From: Sphingobacteriales bacterium | Lineage (GTDB): Bacteria > Bacteroidota > Bacteroidia > Chitinophagales > UBA2359 | Assembly: GCA_016700115.1 (NCBI GenBank) | Contig: CP064999.1 | Span: 3,162,001 to 3,226,000, forward strand | Direction of reading: 5' to 3' | DNA length: 64,000 nt | Part shown: positions 53,661-63,281 of the stretch, one piece after another | Layout of the letters: every line of letters begins with the position of its first letter | How positions within the stretch are numbered: position 1 is the stretch's first letter | Notes under the pieces: model-generated | The model's input: the letters and a program-made list of their open reading frames with translations, nothing else | The model's database searches: none | Told to the model about the DNA's origin: nothing | Position numbers and translations under genes: made by a program

Positions 53661-55295
53661 ATGGCTAAGATCATTCAGTATGAAACTGATGCGAGAGAAA
53701 AACTCAAAAAAGGCGTTGATGCCTTGGCAAATGCCGTTAAAGTAACGTTAGGCCCTAAAGGCAGAAACGTGGTTATCGAGAAAAAATTTGGAGCACCTGC
53801 CATTACTAAAGACGGAGTTACAGTTGCCAAAGAAATTGAACTGGAAGACCCGACTGAAAACCTTGGCGCTCAAATGTTAAAAGAGGTTGCCTCAAAAACT
53901 TCTGACATTGCCGGCGATGGAACTACCACAGCAACCGTTTTAGCTCAGGCAATTATTACAGCCGGCTTAAAAAGTCTTGCAGCAGGTGCAAATCCGATGG
54001 ATTTAAAAAGAGGAATTGACAAAGCTGTTGGCAAAGTTGTCGAAGTGCTGAAAAATATGTCAGTTCAGGTTGGCGATGAAAATAAAAAAATCGAACAGGT
54101 AGCAACTATCTCTGCCAATAATGACCTGGAAATCGGTAAACTGATTGCTCAGGCCATGGAAAAAGTGAAAAAAGAGGGAGTGATTACGGTGGAAGAAGCC
54201 AAAGGAACAGATACTTATGTGGACGTTGTGGAAGGTATGCAGTTTGACCGCGGATATTTGTCTCCCTATTTTGTTACGAATGCCGATAAAATGGAAGCCG
54301 AATTAGAAAATCCTTTTGTGTTGATCTACGACAAAAAGATTTCTAACATGAAAGAGCTTTTACCTGTATTGGAGCAAGCAGTTCAAACCGGTCGTCCCTT
54401 GTTGATTATTGCCGAAGATGTGGATGGTGAAGCCTTGGCTACTTTGGTGGTCAATAAAATTCGCGGCACGCTCCGTGTTGCTGCGGTTAAAGCTCCGGGC
54501 TTTGGCGATCGCCGCAAAGCAATGCTGGAAGATATTGCCATTCTTACAGGTGGAACAGCTATTTCAGAAGAGCGTGGTTATAAATTGGAAAGTGCCACAC
54601 TTCAATATTTAGGTCGTGCCGAAAAAATCGTTATTGATAAAGATAACACTACCATCATTAACGGTGCTGGCAATACCGATGAAATCAAAGCTCGCGTGAA
54701 CCAAATCAAAGCTCAAATCGAAACAACCACCTCTGATTACGATCGCGAGAAATTGCAGGAAAGATTGGCTAAATTGGCCGGTGGTGTGGCAGTTTTATAT
54801 GTTGGTGCTCCCAGCGAAATGGAAATGAAAGAGAAAAAAGACCGTGTAGATGATGCACTTCATGCTACCCGTGCAGCTGTCGAAGAAGGCATTGTTCCCG
54901 GTGGTGGTGTGGCTTATATTCGCACAATCTCTTCTCTTACCAATTTGAAAGGCGCTAACGATGATGAAAAAACAGGTATTGACATCGTCAAACGAGCTTT
55001 GGAAGAACCCCTTCGTCAAATTGCTGCCAATGCAGGCTTGGAAGGTTCTATCATCGTACAAAGAATTAAAAGCAGCAAAGGTGCTTACGGTTTCAATGCA
55101 CATACCGAAGAGTACGGCGATTTGATGGAACAAGGTGTAATTGACCCCACTAAAGTTACCCGGGTTGCACTCGAAAATGCAGCTTCTATCGCCAGTATGT
55201 TATTGACTACCGAATGTTTGATTGTGGACAAACCACAGGAAGAACAAGCAGGTGGACATAGTCATCCGGGTGGTGGAATGGGTGGTATGATGTAA
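53661..55295 (+). CDS. groEL: chaperonin GroEL
   Basis: A 544-residue chaperonin: KVTLGPKGRNVVIEKKFGAP, DGTTTATVLAQAI, NDLEIGKLIAQAMEKVKKEG, KAPGFGDRRKAMLEDIAILT, VEEGIVPGGGVAYIR and the typical Gly-Met-rich tail GGHSHPGGGMGGMM. Equatorial, intermediate and apical domains are complete. A strong terminator follows 43 bp after the stop. Confidence 0.99.
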   Translation: MAKIIQYETDAREKLKKGVDALANAVKVTLGPKGRNVVIEKKFGAPAITKDGVTVAKEIELEDPTENLGAQMLKEVASKTSDIAGDGTTTATVLAQAIITAGLKSLAAGANPMDLKRGIDKAVGKVVEVLKNMSVQVGDENKKIEQVATISANNDLEIGKLIAQAMEKVKKEGVITVEEAKGTDTYVDVVEGMQFDRGYLSPYFVTNADKMEAELENPFVLIYDKKISNMKELLPVLEQAVQTGRPLLIIAEDVDGEALATLVVNKIRGTLRVAAVKAPGFGDRRKAMLEDIAILTGGTAISEERGYKLESATLQYLGRAEKIVIDKDNTTIINGAGNTDEIKARVNQIKAQIETTTSDYDREKLQERLAKLAGGVAVLYVGAPSEMEMKEKKDRVDDALHATRAAVEEGIVPGGGVAYIRTISSLTNLKGANDDEKTGIDIVKRALEEPLRQIAANAGLEGSIIVQRIKSSKGAYGFNAHTEEYGDLMEQGVIDPTKVTRVALENAASIASMLLTTECLIVDKPQEEQAGGHSHPGGGMGGMM

Positions 55296-55337
55296 TAATT
55301 TAGCATCCTGCGAACTATAATTTGTTTTTTTTGTAAA

Positions 55338-55378
55338 AAAAACCCCTCATTGCTGCAAGGCTTTGAGGGGTTTTGTAA
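55338..55378 (+). terminator. groESL terminator
   Basis: An A run and the stem AACCCCTCA / TGAGGGGTT with a 14-base loop, followed by TTGTAATTTT. Confidence 0.85.
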
Positions 55379-55422
55379 TTTTGTATGGTTTTTTCTATCA
55401 TAAGGACACAAATTTGTATTTC

Positions 55423-58400
55423 ATGAAATCAGTTTCTACCAAATCTAACTTTGTTTTTAATCTGCTTAATTCTGTATTATTATTGTCATTTTTTGCTTTT
55501 TCAGTAAATAATACTTTCGCTAAACAAAATCTTAAACCGGTTGCTCAGGAAATTATTTCGTTAAAACAAGCAAATGAATCATTTAAACAAGTCCATATTT
55601 TTGAAAGAACTATTGAAATAGATAAAAACCATCCGGTTTATACCTTTGCACCCAAAGCTCAGTTGTTGGACTTAGACTTCAAAAAACTGTTGCTTGCCTT
55701 ACAGGGCAATTATCCGCATATAGTTTTATCTGTTCCGGTATCTCCTACCCGAACCATTCAGTTGGAACTTACACAAGCTCAGATTTTGACAGACGATTTT
55801 TTTGTAACCAATGCAAAAGGTCGAAATATTGAAAACCACGAACCTTATTGTCAGGGATTATATTACCGCGGCATCATTCAGGGTGATACACAATCACTTG
55901 CTGCTGTTTCTCTGTTTGAAAATGAGGTAATGGGGGTTATTTCAGACAATTCAGGAAACTATGTTCTCGGAAAACTAAAAAACAAAGAGAATCAATATGT
56001 CATTTATAACGACCATGAACTGACGGTTTCAAACCCATTTACCTGTGCGGTAAACGACGAAGATACTGATGAACAGGAAAAGCTCCTGCCGGATGGTTAC
56101 AACATGAAAAACCTGAATCCCGAAAATCTGAATACAGATGCTGCCTCTCAGTTAGTATGCGACAAAGTGATCAAGGTATTTATTCATTGCGATTACGACA
56201 TGTATCTGGATTTTAGCAGCAGCACGACGAATGTTACCAATCACACGACCGGATTGTACAATGTTGTGGCAACAATATATGCCAACGAACAGGTAACCAC
56301 CCAGATTTCTCAAATCTATGTGTGGACTATTCCTGACCCATATCCCGATTCTTCGTCATCTGCTTCTTTAGATGCATTTTCTTCTCAGGTGGGGAGTAGT
56401 TTTAATGGAGATTTGGCACATTTGTTTTCGACCAATAACAATAACCTTGGGGGAATTGCCTGGTTAAATGTGCTTTGCAGTTCGAGTCGTCATGCTTACA
56501 GCAATATCAGCACAACGTATCAGAATTTCCCTACTTATTCATGGTCGGTCAATTGTGTTACACACGAAATGGGGCATAATCTTGGCTCGCGGCATACACA
56601 TTGGTGCGGATGGGCCGGCGGAGCTATAGATAACTGTTATGATGTAGAAGGTTCCTGTTCAGACGGACCGGCTCCTGTAGGAGGCGGAACTTGTATGAGT
56701 TATTGCCATTTAACAGGAAACGGAATCAATTTTAACAACGGTTTCGGCACTTTACCCGGTAATTTAATCAGAAGCCGGATAGAAAGTGCCACCTGTTTAA
56801 CCTCCGATTTTGCAAGCGCATCGGCAAATGGCAATACAAGTATCTGTTCAGGCAACACAGTTCAGTTGCTGGCAACCCCAACCGGTACCGGTTACACCTA
56901 TCAATGGAAGAGAAACGGAACCAACATTACGGGTGCTACCTCAAGCACCTATAATGCAAGTTTAGCCGGAAATTACACAGTTTCCATTTTAAGCCCTCAA
57001 AGCTGCACTTCTCTTTCAAATCAGGTTGCGGTAGAAGTGGTTAGCGGAACTCCAACTGCCGCTTTTACTGCCGGTGCATCAGGGGTAAATGCTACCTTTA
57101 ATAATACTTCGGCAAACGCAATTACCTACAGTTGGAATTTTGGCGATCCTGCATCCGGAGCAAATAATACCTCTACTTTGAAAAATCCGGTCCATGTTTT
57201 TACGGCAGCAGGGACCTATACCGTTACTTTGACGGCAACCAATACTTGTGTTATGCCTAATTTGCAGAATTCTACTACCCAGACTTTAGTCATTCAGGCT
57301 TTCAGTCCTTGCAGTGGTAATACAACACTTACCGAATGTAATGGAACAATCACAGACGGTAGTGCCGGACAAAACTATAACGACCTTCAATCCTGTAGCT
57401 GGCTGATTTCGCCTGCCGGCGCAGAAAATATCTTACTCACATTCACTGCATTTAATACGGAAGCGAATTATGACTTTGTGAAAGTTTATGACGGTGCAAA
57501 TGCATCCGCTCCCTTAGTGGGTAATTTTTCGGGTTCTTCCATTCCACCACCGATCAACTCAACCGGATCCAGTCTTTATATTACGTTCATCTCAGATCAA
57601 TTTGTTACCGGCGCAGGTTTTGATGCTACTTACAATTGCACACTCCCAGTCTTATGTTCTGGAACTACAACACTTAACAGTTGCAGCGGTACCATTAGTG
57701 ATGGGAGCGGCGCTTCTAATTATGCAAACAATATGAATTGTTCATGGTTGATTTCACCATTAGATGGATTACCGGTTTCCTTGTCTTTTGTAGAGTTTGA
57801 TACTCAGTCGGGTGTTGATGCGGTTAGTATTTACAATGGCACAACAGCACTTGCTCCTTTGTTGGGCACATTTTCCGGCAACTCACTTCCTTCTTCGGTT
57901 GTTGCTGTGTCCGGTACCATGTTTGTCGTTTTTTCCTCCGATGCATCCGTAAACTCTGCCGGATGGAAAGCCAACTATTCCTGTGTTCCACAAGCCTGTG
58001 CTTCTATAACTACGCTCAGTAATTGCAATGGTGTTTTTAGTGATGGAAGCGGCAGCACCAACTACAGCAATAATATGAACTGTACCTGGTTAATTGCACC
58101 TTCGGGAGCTACCAGCATCACACTGACCTTTACCTCTTTTAATACGGAAGCAGGTTATGATTTTGTCAGGATCTATAATGGCAGCAACGCTTTGGCTCCA
58201 AGTCTTGGAACATTTTCCGGAACTACTATTCCTGCACCTGTTTCTTCTACCGGTGGAAGTATGTTTGTGTCTTTTACCTCTGACCAATTTGTAGTTGGTT
58301 CCGGCTGGAGTGCTAATTATGCGTGTACTACTCCGGGAGCTGAGCTGTACTTTAAAGCACTGTTGCAGGGCCCTTACAACGATGCCCTTGGCAACATGAA

Positions 58401-58995
58401 CACAGCTTTGGCAGCAGGTAATCATATCGGTCTTGCTCAACCATTTAACCGCCCCCCCTGGAATTACCCCGGAACAGAAAGTGTGGCATCCGTAGCTTCC
58501 AACATCGTTGACTGGTTGTTGATAGACTTGCTTGACGCTAACTTTAATGTTCAGGGCAGAAAAGCCGCGTTTTTGCGTCAGGATGGTGTGTTGACCGATT
58601 TGGACGGAAGTCAGGGCGTGATTTTCCCCGGTGTGTTGGCCGGTAATTATTATGTAGTTGTGCGTTCAAGAAATCACCTTCCTATTGTAAGCAATACTAT
58701 GGTTGCTTTGCCCAATGAGTTTGCATCTTACAACTTTTTCACTGCCTCAAATTCTATGTATGGTGCAAGTACTTTGGTCGAAGTATCAACTGCTAAATAT
58801 GCAATGGCTGCCGGAGATTGTTATGCCAACGGGGTTATTAACTATCGCGACTTTAACGTTTTCTTTAATCAGGTTGGTTTTAGCGGAGGGTATTTTGATG
58901 CAGATTGTAATATGGATGGCAGTGTCAACCTGACAGATTTCGATTTGTTCCGTGCAAATGCAGGTAAGTTGGGAGCTTTGCCGGTAAGGTACTAA
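55423..58995 (+). CDS. secreted metzincin metallopeptidase with Ig-like, PKD and three CUB domains
   Basis: The start ATG at 55423 (not the ATG inside the terminator) gives 1190 residues and a signal peptide (about 1-34). A reprolysin-type catalytic domain has HEMGHNLGSRHTH (His381, Glu382, His385, His391) and the Met-turn TCMSYC. Then come an Ig-like domain (about 470-560), a PKD domain (AAFTAGASG ... YSWNFGDPASG), and three CUB domains starting at CSGNTTLTECNGTITDG, CSGTTTLNSCSGTISDG and CASITTLSNCNGVFSDG. The C-terminus is dockerin-like (GDCYANGVINYRDFNVFFNQ; DADCNMDGSVNLTDFDLF) rather than a typical T9SS tail. It is an extracellular protease by family. Confidence 0.88.
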   Translation: MKSVSTKSNFVFNLLNSVLLLSFFAFSVNNTFAKQNLKPVAQEIISLKQANESFKQVHIFERTIEIDKNHPVYTFAPKAQLLDLDFKKLLLALQGNYPHIVLSVPVSPTRTIQLELTQAQILTDDFFVTNAKGRNIENHEPYCQGLYYRGIIQGDTQSLAAVSLFENEVMGVISDNSGNYVLGKLKNKENQYVIYNDHELTVSNPFTCAVNDEDTDEQEKLLPDGYNMKNLNPENLNTDAASQLVCDKVIKVFIHCDYDMYLDFSSSTTNVTNHTTGLYNVVATIYANEQVTTQISQIYVWTIPDPYPDSSSSASLDAFSSQVGSSFNGDLAHLFSTNNNNLGGIAWLNVLCSSSRHAYSNISTTYQNFPTYSWSVNCVTHEMGHNLGSRHTHWCGWAGGAIDNCYDVEGSCSDGPAPVGGGTCMSYCHLTGNGINFNNGFGTLPGNLIRSRIESATCLTSDFASASANGNTSICSGNTVQLLATPTGTGYTYQWKRNGTNITGATSSTYNASLAGNYTVSILSPQSCTSLSNQVAVEVVSGTPTAAFTAGASGVNATFNNTSANAITYSWNFGDPASGANNTSTLKNPVHVFTAAGTYTVTLTATNTCVMPNLQNSTTQTLVIQAFSPCSGNTTLTECNGTITDGSAGQNYNDLQSCSWLISPAGAENILLTFTAFNTEANYDFVKVYDGANASAPLVGNFSGSSIPPPINSTGSSLYITFISDQFVTGAGFDATYNCTLPVLCSGTTTLNSCSGTISDGSGASNYANNMNCSWLISPLDGLPVSLSFVEFDTQSGVDAVSIYNGTTALAPLLGTFSGNSLPSSVVAVSGTMFVVFSSDASVNSAGWKANYSCVPQACASITTLSNCNGVFSDGSGSTNYSNNMNCTWLIAPSGATSITLTFTSFNTEAGYDFVRIYNGSNALAPSLGTFSGTTIPAPVSSTGGSMFVSFTSDQFVVGSGWSANYACTTPGAELYFKALLQGPYNDALGNMNTALAAGNHIGLAQPFNRPPWNYPGTESVASVASNIVDWLLIDLLDANFNVQGRKAAFLRQDGVLTDLDGSQGVIFPGVLAGNYYVVVRSRNHLPIVSNTMVALPNEFASYNFFTASNSMYGASTLVEVSTAKYAMAAGDCYANGVINYRDFNVFFNQVGFSGGYFDADCNMDGSVNLTDFDLFRANAGKLGALPVRY

Positions 58996-59040
58996 AGGAT
59001 TTTGTCCGAATTCTTTTACCTTCATACAAATCATTTCGTT

Positions 59041-61311
59041 TTGTCCAATTATTGTTGTGTTGTCTTTGTGGTGTTATGCTTGTTATTTAGTGCTTGTAAT
59101 ACCACCCAATATTTAGCTGAATCAGAATTTTTGTACGATGGTGCTAAGGTCATCATCGAAAAAGAATCTTTTGCAGGAAATGCTAAATCTATCACATCAG
59201 ATCTTAACGGGCTTATATCTCCAAAACCCAACCAGAAACTGTTCCGGTTGTTCAGAACAAAACTTTGGATTCATTACCGTTCACTGATCAAACCTAAAGG
59301 CTTAAACAGGTTTTTAGTCAAACGATATTCCGAAGAACCCGTTATCTTTCAAACTGCAGCCGCTCAAAAAAATATCCGCCAAATTGAAAACTATCTGTTC
59401 AACCGTGGCTTTTTTGATGCAGAGGCCCGCTATGATACCATACAGCGCAACAAACTGATTAAGGTGAACTATGTTGTCAGCCCGCATCATCAATATAAAT
59501 ACGAACAAATTGTTTTTAAGACAGATAGCAGCAGTTTGGGTAGTTTGGTAAAAAGCCGTGAGAAAGAAACATTACTAAAACCGGGCGCATATTATGATTC
59601 TGAGATGCTCACTCAGGAAAGAAACAGAATTTACCGGCAAGCTCGTCAGGCAGGTTATTTTGATTATATCCCGGAAGCAATAACCTATAAAGCAGATTCT
59701 TCGAAAACTAACCACAATATCCGGTTAACAGTCAAGCCTTTGACAAGTAAAGATGGAGAACCTTATCGCCCATACCGGCTAAACCGCGTTTTTGTATATC
59801 CCGAATATTCAGCTTTATATACCGATGCAGTGGGTGCAGATACTCTTGTGTATGAAAATTATTATTTCATCACTTCACTCCATGAAATTCGACCTGCTGC
59901 ATTGGCCGATAAAATGTTGTTTAAAAAGGGTTCTCTTTTTTCTCAACGGAATTATGAATATACACTCAACCACCTACTACAGTTAGATTTATTCAAATTT
60001 GTGGACATCAGGTTTCAAAAAGTTCCAACGGATACTTCAGCTTTGTTGGATACCTATGTTTACCTTACTCCTGATTCCAGAAGAGAGGTGCAGGTTGAAG
60101 CAGAAACTAATACAGTGGAAGGTTATTTGGGCACATTATTGAATCTTAGCTTTCGCGACAAAAACCGTTTCAGAGGAGCAGAAGCTTTTAGTCTCAACCT
60201 TGGAACGGGTATTGAAACCCCTTTAGGTCAAACATTTATCCATACCTTTGAAATCAATGGTCAAGCCAAACTTCAGGTGCCTAAATTGCTCGTTCCTTTT
60301 AAAATGGGAAAGATTTCACGCTATTTCATTCCGTTTACCAATTTTTCAGTAGGATATAGTTTTGCGCGAAGACTTCAGCAATATAATATCGGGTTGGCAA
60401 ATTTTAATTTTATTTATGATTGGAAAGCCTCTCGAACTGCTCACCATTTATTCACTCCCGCTTTTCTTAATTTCGTGCAGTTAATTTCTGCCGATTCTGC
60501 TTTTTTAGTCCAGTTAGACCAAAACCCTATTCAAAAAAGGAGTTTTACCAATCAACTTATCTTTGGTTCTAACTATACCTATTTTTTTTCCAATGCTCCG
60601 ATAGGGGGTAAGGTGAGAAACTACACCTATTTTAAAAGCAGTCTGGAATTGACCGGAAACCTGGCCTATCTTATCAGCCGACTTGCAAATACTGAGAAAC
60701 ATCCGTATCAACTGCTCAATGTTCCTTTTGCACAATACATGCGATTAGATTTTGACCTTCGAAGATATGTCTATTTGAACCAAAAGGGATCGCAATCAAT
60801 CATTACCCGCTTTGTAGCAGGAATTGGGATTCCTTATGGTAATTCTTCTGTATTGCCTTACGTCAAACAATTTTTTACAGGAGGAAGCAACGACCTGAGA
60901 GCTTTCAGGCTTCGAAGTATTGGTCCGGGAAATTCAACCTCATTTGACACAGATTCAAATACCGGCAATTTTGACCGCACCGGTGACGTTAAACTTGCTT
61001 CCAATGTTGAATATCGTTTTAGCTTGAACAGTTATTTAAAAGGGGCTTTGTTTACCGATTTCGGGAATGTTTGGTTATATAAAGGGGATGAGCAATCGAA
61101 ATTTCGTTGGTCGCAGTTTTATCGCCAATTCGCAATCGGAACAGGAATAGGAGCGAGGATAGATCTATCTTTCTTTGTTCTCCGGCTCGATTGGGCTTTT
61201 CCGCTTCATTCACCTGTTGACGGTTGGGTGGTTAAAGATGCGCAACCTTTTAAAAAAGACTGGCGCAAAGACAATATCGTTTGGAATTTGGCCATTGGAT
61301 ATCCTTTTTAA
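59041..61311 (+). CDS. tamL: TamL-like BamA/Omp85 outer-membrane lipoprotein
   Basis: The frame runs back to 59002. TTG at 59041 gives a compact lipoprotein signal (NYCCVVFVVLCLLFSACN) with a lipobox LFSAC. POTRA-like repeats follow (FQTAAAQKNIRQIENYLFNR; RQARQAGYFDYIPEAITYKA), then a surface-antigen barrel from about residue 370 ending in the outer-membrane C-terminal strand NIVWNLAIGYPF. The barrel has the FTGGSNDLRAFRLRSIGPG motif of the Omp85 family. Lipid-anchored BamA relatives working with TamB are known in Bacteroidota as TamL. tamB lies at 16886-21691, not adjacent. Confidence 0.85.
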   Translation: MSNYCCVVFVVLCLLFSACNTTQYLAESEFLYDGAKVIIEKESFAGNAKSITSDLNGLISPKPNQKLFRLFRTKLWIHYRSLIKPKGLNRFLVKRYSEEPVIFQTAAAQKNIRQIENYLFNRGFFDAEARYDTIQRNKLIKVNYVVSPHHQYKYEQIVFKTDSSSLGSLVKSREKETLLKPGAYYDSEMLTQERNRIYRQARQAGYFDYIPEAITYKADSSKTNHNIRLTVKPLTSKDGEPYRPYRLNRVFVYPEYSALYTDAVGADTLVYENYYFITSLHEIRPAALADKMLFKKGSLFSQRNYEYTLNHLLQLDLFKFVDIRFQKVPTDTSALLDTYVYLTPDSRREVQVEAETNTVEGYLGTLLNLSFRDKNRFRGAEAFSLNLGTGIETPLGQTFIHTFEINGQAKLQVPKLLVPFKMGKISRYFIPFTNFSVGYSFARRLQQYNIGLANFNFIYDWKASRTAHHLFTPAFLNFVQLISADSAFLVQLDQNPIQKRSFTNQLIFGSNYTYFFSNAPIGGKVRNYTYFKSSLELTGNLAYLISRLANTEKHPYQLLNVPFAQYMRLDFDLRRYVYLNQKGSQSIITRFVAGIGIPYGNSSVLPYVKQFFTGGSNDLRAFRLRSIGPGNSTSFDTDSNTGNFDRTGDVKLASNVEYRFSLNSYLKGALFTDFGNVWLYKGDEQSKFRWSQFYRQFAIGTGIGARIDLSFFVLRLDWAFPLHSPVDGWVVKDAQPFKKDWRKDNIVWNLAIGYPF

Positions 61312-61364
61312 TATGCTATCGCCCTTTTATGTGCTGATATTTTTAGTTCAAATTTTTTTCCGGT

Positions 61365-63236
61365 ATGCTTCACTATTATTTTTTCTTTATTAAAGTTTGC
61401 TTTGTCCCACTGTTTTGTTTTACGACAGTTCCTGTTGCTTTATACGCCAATTATACCATTACCATTGACTTAATTCATACTGATGCTGACAAAATAACGG
61501 TTACTGTAGAATCTCCGGAACTTAAACAAAACTATGCTATTTACCGCATTCCGGCAGGCACCTCTGAAGGACAGTCAAATCTGACCGATTGGATTGAAGA
61601 ACTTGCGGTTTATGACAGCAACGGAAAATATTTGAAATATGAACTTATTGATAACAGTGCTATCCTTATTTATGAGGTCAGCCAGACAATCAGGCTTACC
61701 TATAAGGTAGTCGCCAATCATGTTAACAATAGCAACAAAGCTGTCTTATCGCATATTCAACCGGAGAACAATTTTTTCCTGTTGAACCGCAACGGGTTTT
61801 TCGGTTATTTTGAGGGGTACGAAGACGAACAAGCGGTATTGAATATCCTGAAACCTAAAGACCTGTATGGGGCAACTAATTTGAAACGAATACCTGATAA
61901 CCCCTCCGATACACTTGATGTTTTTATCAAACCGCAAAAAGATTTGCTTCACGAAAACCTTATTTTGTATGCCCGCCCCGATACTTTTAGCTTTCATTAT
62001 GCGGGTGTAAGGTTTAAGATTGCAGTTTATTCTGAAAAGAAGGCGATTATTTCCCGCGACCTATACTATATCTTAAAGCCGGTTGTTGCTGCCGTCAACC
62101 GGTTTTTGACCATGGACAACCGGCTTGATACTGTTAAAACCGGGTTGCCGGGCAGTGAATATACTTTTCTGTTTTATTTTACAGAAAAAAGCAACATTAC
62201 CGAACTCAACTTGTCCGAATATGGAGGGTTGATGTGTTCTGCCACTTCTTCATTTTATGCTTTGCCCGAAATTACCTATTCCCCTAACCTTTACCGGTTA
62301 GTGCAACGCATGGTTTCACACGAATTGATGCACTTGTTTTTACCGCATCTCCTCCATACCGACCGCAGTGCAAGAGCCGTAAACGGGGCAGAACTAACCC
62401 GGCATCTTTGGTTGTACGAAGGAGTTACCGAATATTTTGCCTTGTTGCTTTTATTGCAAAACGAATTGATTACTGAAGAAGATTTTTGGGAAGAAATTTC
62501 TAAAAAGATTGAGGCTGCCGACCTGTTTCCTGCTATGAGTATGACAGAGGTGAGTGAAAACCTTCATAAGAAAAACAAATTCCGTTACTGGTATCCTAAT
62601 TTTTACCATCAGGGAGCTTTGGTTGCCTTGTTTCTCGACCTTGAACTTGCGGCATTAAGCAACAACAAACAGTCGCTTCGTCAGTTACTTCTGAAGATGA
62701 GTAAACAGGAAGAATCAGTTTTTAATGATTTGACATTATTAGATACTCTTGTTGATTTGAGTTACCCGCAAATTAAACAGTTTGTCAACAGCTATATTAC
62801 AGGAAAACAAATTTTGCCGTTGACTGAAGGATTTGAAAAAATAGGAGTTCGATATTTCCCTTCTATAACTGAGCCTTTTACTACGTTTGGTCAGTTTTGG
62901 GTGGTGCCTGACTATAAAGCTAAAAAGATGAAGTTTATCCGCATTTCCAATGACCGTTTTGGGTTACACGAAGGCGACTATCTCATCAGCTTAAACGATA
63001 TTCCGATTTCCATCAGCAACTTTTCTGCACATAAACACCTTATCTACCGCCCACCGATAGGAGTGCCGCTCAATTTGGTGGTAAAGCGAAAAAGAACGGA
63101 GCAAATTCATACTTTTTCGACCAATCCCTGGGTTACCTCAAAAACTTCAAAATTTGCCATCCGGCAAAACCCCGACCTGAACGAGGAACAGAAAAGCCGC
63201 CGTCAATGGTTGCTTTATGAAAAAACAATTCGTTAA
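61365..63236 (+). CDS. M61-like (glycyl aminopeptidase type) peptidase with PDZ domain
   Basis: A 623-residue protein. A hydrophobic N-terminus (residues 1-27) is a likely signal peptide. An N-terminal beta domain (about 30-200) precedes a gluzincin-type catalytic region: VSHELMHLFLPH (His319, Glu320, His323) and LWLYEGVTEYFALL, which supplies the third zinc ligand. The C-terminal part (about 500-600) contains a PDZ-like segment (LHEGDYLISLNDIPISISNF). The layout matches the M61 family, which is expected in the periplasm or exported. It starts about 50 bp after the TamL gene and may share its transcript. Confidence 0.82.
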   Translation: MLHYYFFFIKVCFVPLFCFTTVPVALYANYTITIDLIHTDADKITVTVESPELKQNYAIYRIPAGTSEGQSNLTDWIEELAVYDSNGKYLKYELIDNSAILIYEVSQTIRLTYKVVANHVNNSNKAVLSHIQPENNFFLLNRNGFFGYFEGYEDEQAVLNILKPKDLYGATNLKRIPDNPSDTLDVFIKPQKDLLHENLILYARPDTFSFHYAGVRFKIAVYSEKKAIISRDLYYILKPVVAAVNRFLTMDNRLDTVKTGLPGSEYTFLFYFTEKSNITELNLSEYGGLMCSATSSFYALPEITYSPNLYRLVQRMVSHELMHLFLPHLLHTDRSARAVNGAELTRHLWLYEGVTEYFALLLLLQNELITEEDFWEEISKKIEAADLFPAMSMTEVSENLHKKNKFRYWYPNFYHQGALVALFLDLELAALSNNKQSLRQLLLKMSKQEESVFNDLTLLDTLVDLSYPQIKQFVNSYITGKQILPLTEGFEKIGVRYFPSITEPFTTFGQFWVVPDYKAKKMKFIRISNDRFGLHEGDYLISLNDIPISISNFSAHKHLIYRPPIGVPLNLVVKRKRTEQIHTFSTNPWVTSKTSKFAIRQNPDLNEEQKSRRQWLLYEKTIR

Positions 63237-63281
63237 TTGGATTCTACAGTTTAAAGCCAGCTATTTTTCACTTTTAGTTTT